Of a stretch of 64,000 bases of DNA, positions 59,366 to 64,000 are shown one piece after another. The DNA is from Berberis thunbergii (taxonomy: Eukaryota > Streptophyta > Magnoliopsida > Ranunculales > Berberidaceae): the NCBI GenBank assembly GCA_003290165.1, contig QNQO01000549.1:310001-374000 (forward strand), given 5' to 3'. Below the pieces are notes generated by a model. The model saw only the letters and a list, made by a program, of their open reading frames with translations. It had not been told where the DNA came from and did no database searches. Every line of letters starts with the position of its first letter. Position 1 is the first letter of the stretch. The position numbers were made by a program, and so were the translations under genes.

Positions 59366-62300
59366 TCAGTGAAGCAAGGGTAATATACCCCATTGGTGTA
59401 GAAACCCTTCTCCAGTAGTCACTTCCAAGACCAATAAAACAAGCACTGCCAACATGGCTGCTCTACCATTCCAAGTTTCGGCACTTCTGGTCCAACCCCA
59501 TTCCCACATTGTCACTGGTGGAGGTAGTTCCCTACGTTGTGAATCATAAGCAGCTAGCAACTCCTCCACACTACCCAGAGGAACGAGAGACTACAAAAGA
59601 TTCATAAATTAGAAGCATACATACTGTACAAAAGATTCATACATACTTTACAAATCAACTGAAAAAGAAGAAACATATGAATAAGTTAGTCATCATCTGT
59701 TAATCAAAAAAAAAATTTAACCAGAAAATGAAAAATAAATTGAGATCATGCAAGGATTTGCTATGGGTCAGATTCGAGCCTGGACACATAATCTCACCCT
59801 CTTGAAGAGTCTATGCAATTCAGCTATATGGATTTACAAAAACCCATTGTTGGTAGCAGGGACAAGTACAAATGGTGATTAATACATACCAAAAAATTAA
59901 TTAGTAAAAGAAGTATTAGACAAATTGCCTACATGTGTAATAAAACCATTATGACATTTCTTCCTTTGTCGTGTTTGATTACTTCTGCAAACAGAAGTTT
60001 TATGACTTGTGAATTCATAGAATCATGTAGCTCACTCTTCTTGAACAATTCGACTTCATCGTCTAGTCATGTACATTGACGAACATCTTTGTAGAGCAGC
60101 CCAAAGAACTGCCCTATAAATGTTTAAGAATACATTCCTATAATAAAATAAAACTAGGTATGTTGCGTAATTTGAGGTTGAATTGCTTTATCCTTTAAAC
60201 AGCTATTTGACATATTTCCTCGGGAGAAAAATTATTATAGCATAGCTAGTGATAATAAAGAAGAAATACAGAAAAATTGGCCACATTATACGAAAATGCT
60301 AGTGTGAATGGGTGACAGAGACTTTAACTCAGAGGTTCATCATGTCCTATTCACTAAGCTTATGATATATGCCTCATTAGTCCTTTAAAAAAGTATGCTT
60401 CATTAAGCAAAGAAGGAATCGGATACCCTATGATAACATATAAACTAACATCTAACTGCAAAATATTTAGAGAACTAAATCTATATACGTAGACATATGA
60501 AGACTGTTCTGAATATTTTATATATCTAAAGTTCTAAACCATCTTCAAAACCACCAGGTTTACCCATTTTATGATTCAAACATTTCATTCTAGCTCCATG
60601 ATTAGGTGAGAGAGTTTAGAAAAATCTACCTGACGCGCTTCAAGGTTTGAGACTGCCATTGCTCCAACATATGGCAGACTTTCTATTACGGCATCTGCTA
60701 AATCTGAAATGAATGTGGGCTCACATCCTAAGGCAGGAACACGTCCCCATTCCTTTATACCAGATTTTAAAGCTAACTCCCTGTACTCAACATCTATTTC
60801 CTCAAGGGTTTCAATGTGCTCACTGACAAAGCTATAATTCAGCAGATGTGTGTAAGAGATCAATCTTAATAATTTAGAAAACCAATTCCAGAAATGAGAA
60901 AGTAAGGCATGCAGATGGTAAAGTATTGTTTCCCAGTTACTCTACACTAAGGTACTAATATCATGAAATTACAGAAACAAATGCATGTGACTGAGAAACC
61001 ACTATCGACCTTTACCTAATTGGAACAGCAAGAAGGCTTTTTACTCCTTTCTGCCCTAACTCAATGATTGTATCATCAGTGTAAGGTTTCAACCATTCAA
61101 CAGGGCCAACTCTGCTCTGTAGATATCGTCAAAAATCCAAAATGAGCAACAAAAATACATCAGTTACAATTATAACAAATAAATAAATAAACTACAACAA
61201 AACAAATTATGTACTGCTGTATAAGCAGGGTTGTATGAAAGAGGGATAAGTATTTAGGATAATTCATGCTTAACAAAGAAATGTCACGAATATGTAACGT
61301 CTCTCTCTCTCTTAACAAAGAGACTGCATATTCATGACACTGCTGAAAAGAAATTGTATGATTGCCAGTAGTTACAAAGGAGTGCAAAGACTTGGAAATG
61401 GTGGAAACTAGAAGAGTTGGGACTTGGGAGCATGACTGCATGTGTTGACGAATGGAAGAGCATGTGCAAGTGAAAGATAACAGTGAGAAACTTCATTTTG
61501 CATTGAGATAACTCCTGATCCCAGTAAAACAGAAAAGCTTTAACCACAATGAAAATTTCCCTACTAATCAATTTTTATCCCTCTAATGCCTTCATTTCAC
61601 CCTACTCAAGTACCCCCAGAATAGGCAATATCTAGATGTTTGAGGAATTTAATTAACAAGGTTTGGGATATTGAACTAATAAGTAGATCCAGAATTTGGG
61701 CCAAGAACTAGTTTAAGTTGTCAAACAGAGGCTGAGGAAACAAAGGATTTCACAACTTCGGTCAGTTTTACAATAGATAATGTATTGTGTTAAGATAATC
61801 AAGATGGGATACGGATTCCTTATCTGTAGAAGCCCTTCTAACCAAAATAAAGAGAATTTATTGTGTCAAAATGATGCCCACTCAACTAAAAATATCTCAT
61901 AGATACCCCTTTAAGTTATGCCAAAGAAACATCATAATATCCACATACAGCTTTATTTATATCCTCCAGTGCCACCCCTTGAAAAGCCGTCCCATCTCTT
62001 TCGAGCTATAAGTTCAGTAAGGCCAACCTCTAAGCTATCCAGGAACACCCATGAGATCCCATACCGACAAAGGAAACAGTTCCAGTGTTCCACAATGCAT
62101 ACGCCGCACATCTAAAAACAAAAGTACTCTCCACCATGGAATCCCCAAAAAAAACTTCCATTTCCATGCCATCTCAATATTTCTTTGGAGGGAAAGGCAG
62201 TAGAAGTTCCTTGTCAGTTGCAAAAAAAATGTCCAAAGGCGCTACTTTTCCCATTTCCAAACACTAGTAATCATTTCTTTTACAGGTAATGCTATTTGGT

Positions 62301-63830
62301 TAAAAATCCAAAGGCCCTACTTTTCTCTGACAGAGACAATGTAAATTCCTTTTATCCTCGAAGTGACAAGATGGTATAATCCATAGATGAACAAGATGTT
62401 ATAAGCAGAACAAATATTTTAAAACAATACCAGGCATCCTATTAGCAAGCAAGCAAATACCTGATAAGCAAGAGTAAATGGATTATTTTTTCCTCGCTTT
62501 TCTAGTTCTTCCATTATCAACTCCACACATTCCTCCATTTCAGCCTTGTATGGATCACCAGCTTCTTCCACATATGCAAGTGGCACTCCATGAGCACTAA
62601 AGAATATCATCACCTGGGATTCACTTTCTACCGTAAATTTACAATAAATAATTTCAATGGATGTGACTCAAACCAACTACAGTTAGACGCCGTATAATTA
62701 TTCTAAATAAAAAAAGAAACAATTTGAACTTCAAAGTTAAGATTCACGCGATGATAGATTTTGATAACTCTACTACAACCCACAATTAGCATGATCAGAT
62801 GGAACAAACCAACTGTTCTATATGCATCACACGAGCTTTATACCTTCTCAGGGCAGTCAAATTTTGCCAACTCCTTTTCAGTTAAATTTGCCATGGCCAT
62901 AATATATCCTTCACGTTGGTACCAGGATGGAATAACTGTGTGTTGCATGTTGACCAAATACTCATCTTCCCTGAAGATACATTACATGATATTGTCAGAG
63001 AAAGTGAAACTGCAACATTACTGAAAGGTATAAATATGTACGGCATGTATTCACCGGAATATACTCTCCAACAGCCGAAGGCTTGAACCACTAGTTGATA
63101 TTGAGAATTGAGGATAAAGAGGAAGTACAACAAGCTTTGTAATTCCATCCCTTTTGATCTGCAAGGGAAAAAGAATGAAAATATAATACGGAATTTCAAA
63201 CCTACACCAACACGGACATGAGGTTTGGCCCCTAAACAATCACGAGACAGACAAAACAGCTTTTGACCAGGTTATAAAAGCAAAGCTGGATACAGATGTA
63301 GTCAGCCTGCATACAATAACGAATCCATAAAGATAAAATGATTGAAGGAAATATCCAACAGGTAACACAAATCCCATCCCAGTAGCAAAAGAAAAACTGT
63401 CATTTTAGCACTTTAGACTTGTACAGAACCAAACTTTTGGCAATTTAGAAGTGAAACATATGGAGCAAATAGATAGCTGTCATAAATGGAGCAAATAGAT
63501 AGCTGTCATATATATATAAACAACCTGATTACATAGAAGATCACATACAAAAGCAAAGAAGATATTATGGTTATGGACCTTCATGTGATACAAATTTATG
63601 ACGAGAGGACAGTGGCAATCATCTTTAAAAGGGAAAAAAATAAATTAAGGTGGTGAAAATCAATAAATTAAGGTGGTGAAAATAATATGTTGTGTGATGC
63701 CTTATCATCAAGGATCTAGCTTGGTCACCTGCGCAATAGCTTCTTCTGTGAAAGGATGCCAATACCGCATTCCCACATAGACCTTTGCAGGGATGTTCTT
63801 TTCACATAGTGACTTTCTCAACTCTTCAGC
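59366..63830 (-). CDS. FC2: Ferrochelatase 2, plastid type with C-terminal CAB/LHC motif (5' exons outside window)
   Basis: Seven exons, 63830-63729, 63158-63055, 62970-62844, 62613-62461, 61116-61016, 60831-60630 and 59590-59366, join in phase. They encode the ferrochelatase body from [20 protein letters not shown] to the stop. Catalytic landmarks: FFSAHGVP (His of the metal site) and [12 protein letters not shown] (Glu). The tail [21 protein letters not shown] carries the chlorophyll-binding-like NGRAAM motif and one transmembrane helix, which marks the FC2 isoform of green tissues. The enzyme inserts Fe2+ into protoporphyrin IX to make haem at plastid membranes. The transit peptide and N-terminal part are beyond base 64000. 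Introns range from about 180 to 1340 bp. No disabling lesion was seen in the visible exons. Confidence 0.95.
63472..63685. repeat. Short tandem duplications in a ferrochelatase intron
   Basis: GGAGCAAATAGATAGCTGTC occurs twice in tandem (about 63462-63508), followed by a TA run. AAATTAAGGTGGTGAAAAT occurs twice at about 63640-63683. Both are simple replication-slippage products in an intron. Confidence 0.7.
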
Positions 63831-64000
63831 CTAGAGCAACAAAAAGTAGCCAATTTAGGAATACCAAACAAGAAGAAACAACAATGAATTCATAAACAAA
63901 TTGAAAAACTATGTCAGGTTTTTCTTTAAAAAAAGGGTTAACATGGTATCTATGTGTCACCATTCAATCATCAGGTCGCAGTAAAACAAGCTACAGGATC

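Noticed and set aside
1..64000. tRNA, rRNA or snoRNA genes
   Set aside because: No cloverleaf or rRNA signature was recognised by eye; tRNA-like boxes at about 7250 and 33600 belong to SINEs. A tRNAscan/Infernal run would settle this.

Overview
The window is nuclear DNA of a flowering plant, most likely a eudicot. Evidence: split genes with GT-AG introns, a DYW-class pentatricopeptide (PPR) editing factor, a plastid ferrochelatase with a C-terminal LHC (CAB) motif, a plant mid-SUN protein, BYPASS1-like genes, and plant transposon families (MULE, hAT, Tourist, Copia, tRNA-derived SINE). The species cannot be named from the sequence. The PPR/SUN neighbourhood resembles, from memory, the Arabidopsis interval holding At1g71420 and At1g71360 (SUN4).

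Layout. 1-6375 (-): most of an RGH3/ZRSR2-type U2AF35-related splicing factor; its 3' end lies left of the window. 8179-10018 (-): complete two-exon CXE18-like carboxylesterase. 10.0-13.3 kb: intergenic DNA with three GC-rich foldback hairpins and a perfect 22-bp palindrome. 13.3-23.0 kb: a BYPASS1-like cluster with one pseudogene split by a hAT element (-), one intact single-exon gene (+, 18678-19697) and two decayed fragments, plus a solo LTR, a MITE and a LINE remnant. 24634-26799 (+): intact single-exon PPR-DYW gene. 27747-30677: a 2.9-kb MULE carrying plant-mobile-domain and FAR1-like fragments. 35055-41994 (+): mid-SUN gene whose 4.2-kb first intron holds another MULE and two Tourist MITEs.

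42.1-58.0 kb: a degenerate tandem array of about 168-bp monomers with a six-monomer higher-order period of about 1.0 kb. It is interrupted by a 3.1-kb solo LTR (TSD TATGC), a poly-A retroposon (9-bp TSD), a short Copia-type LTR and a full-length degenerate Copia element (TSD AATAG). 59366-63830 (-): seven 3' exons of ferrochelatase 2; its 5' end lies right of the window.

The host genes are unrelated housekeeping or regulatory genes (splicing, esterase, organelle RNA editing, nuclear envelope, haem synthesis) with no operon-like logic. The most unusual content is the higher-order repeat array wedged between two genes, the two-module MULE, and the transposon-split BYPASS1-like copy. Bases left after subtracting the named insertions suggest roughly 45 monomers; this is an estimate by eye.
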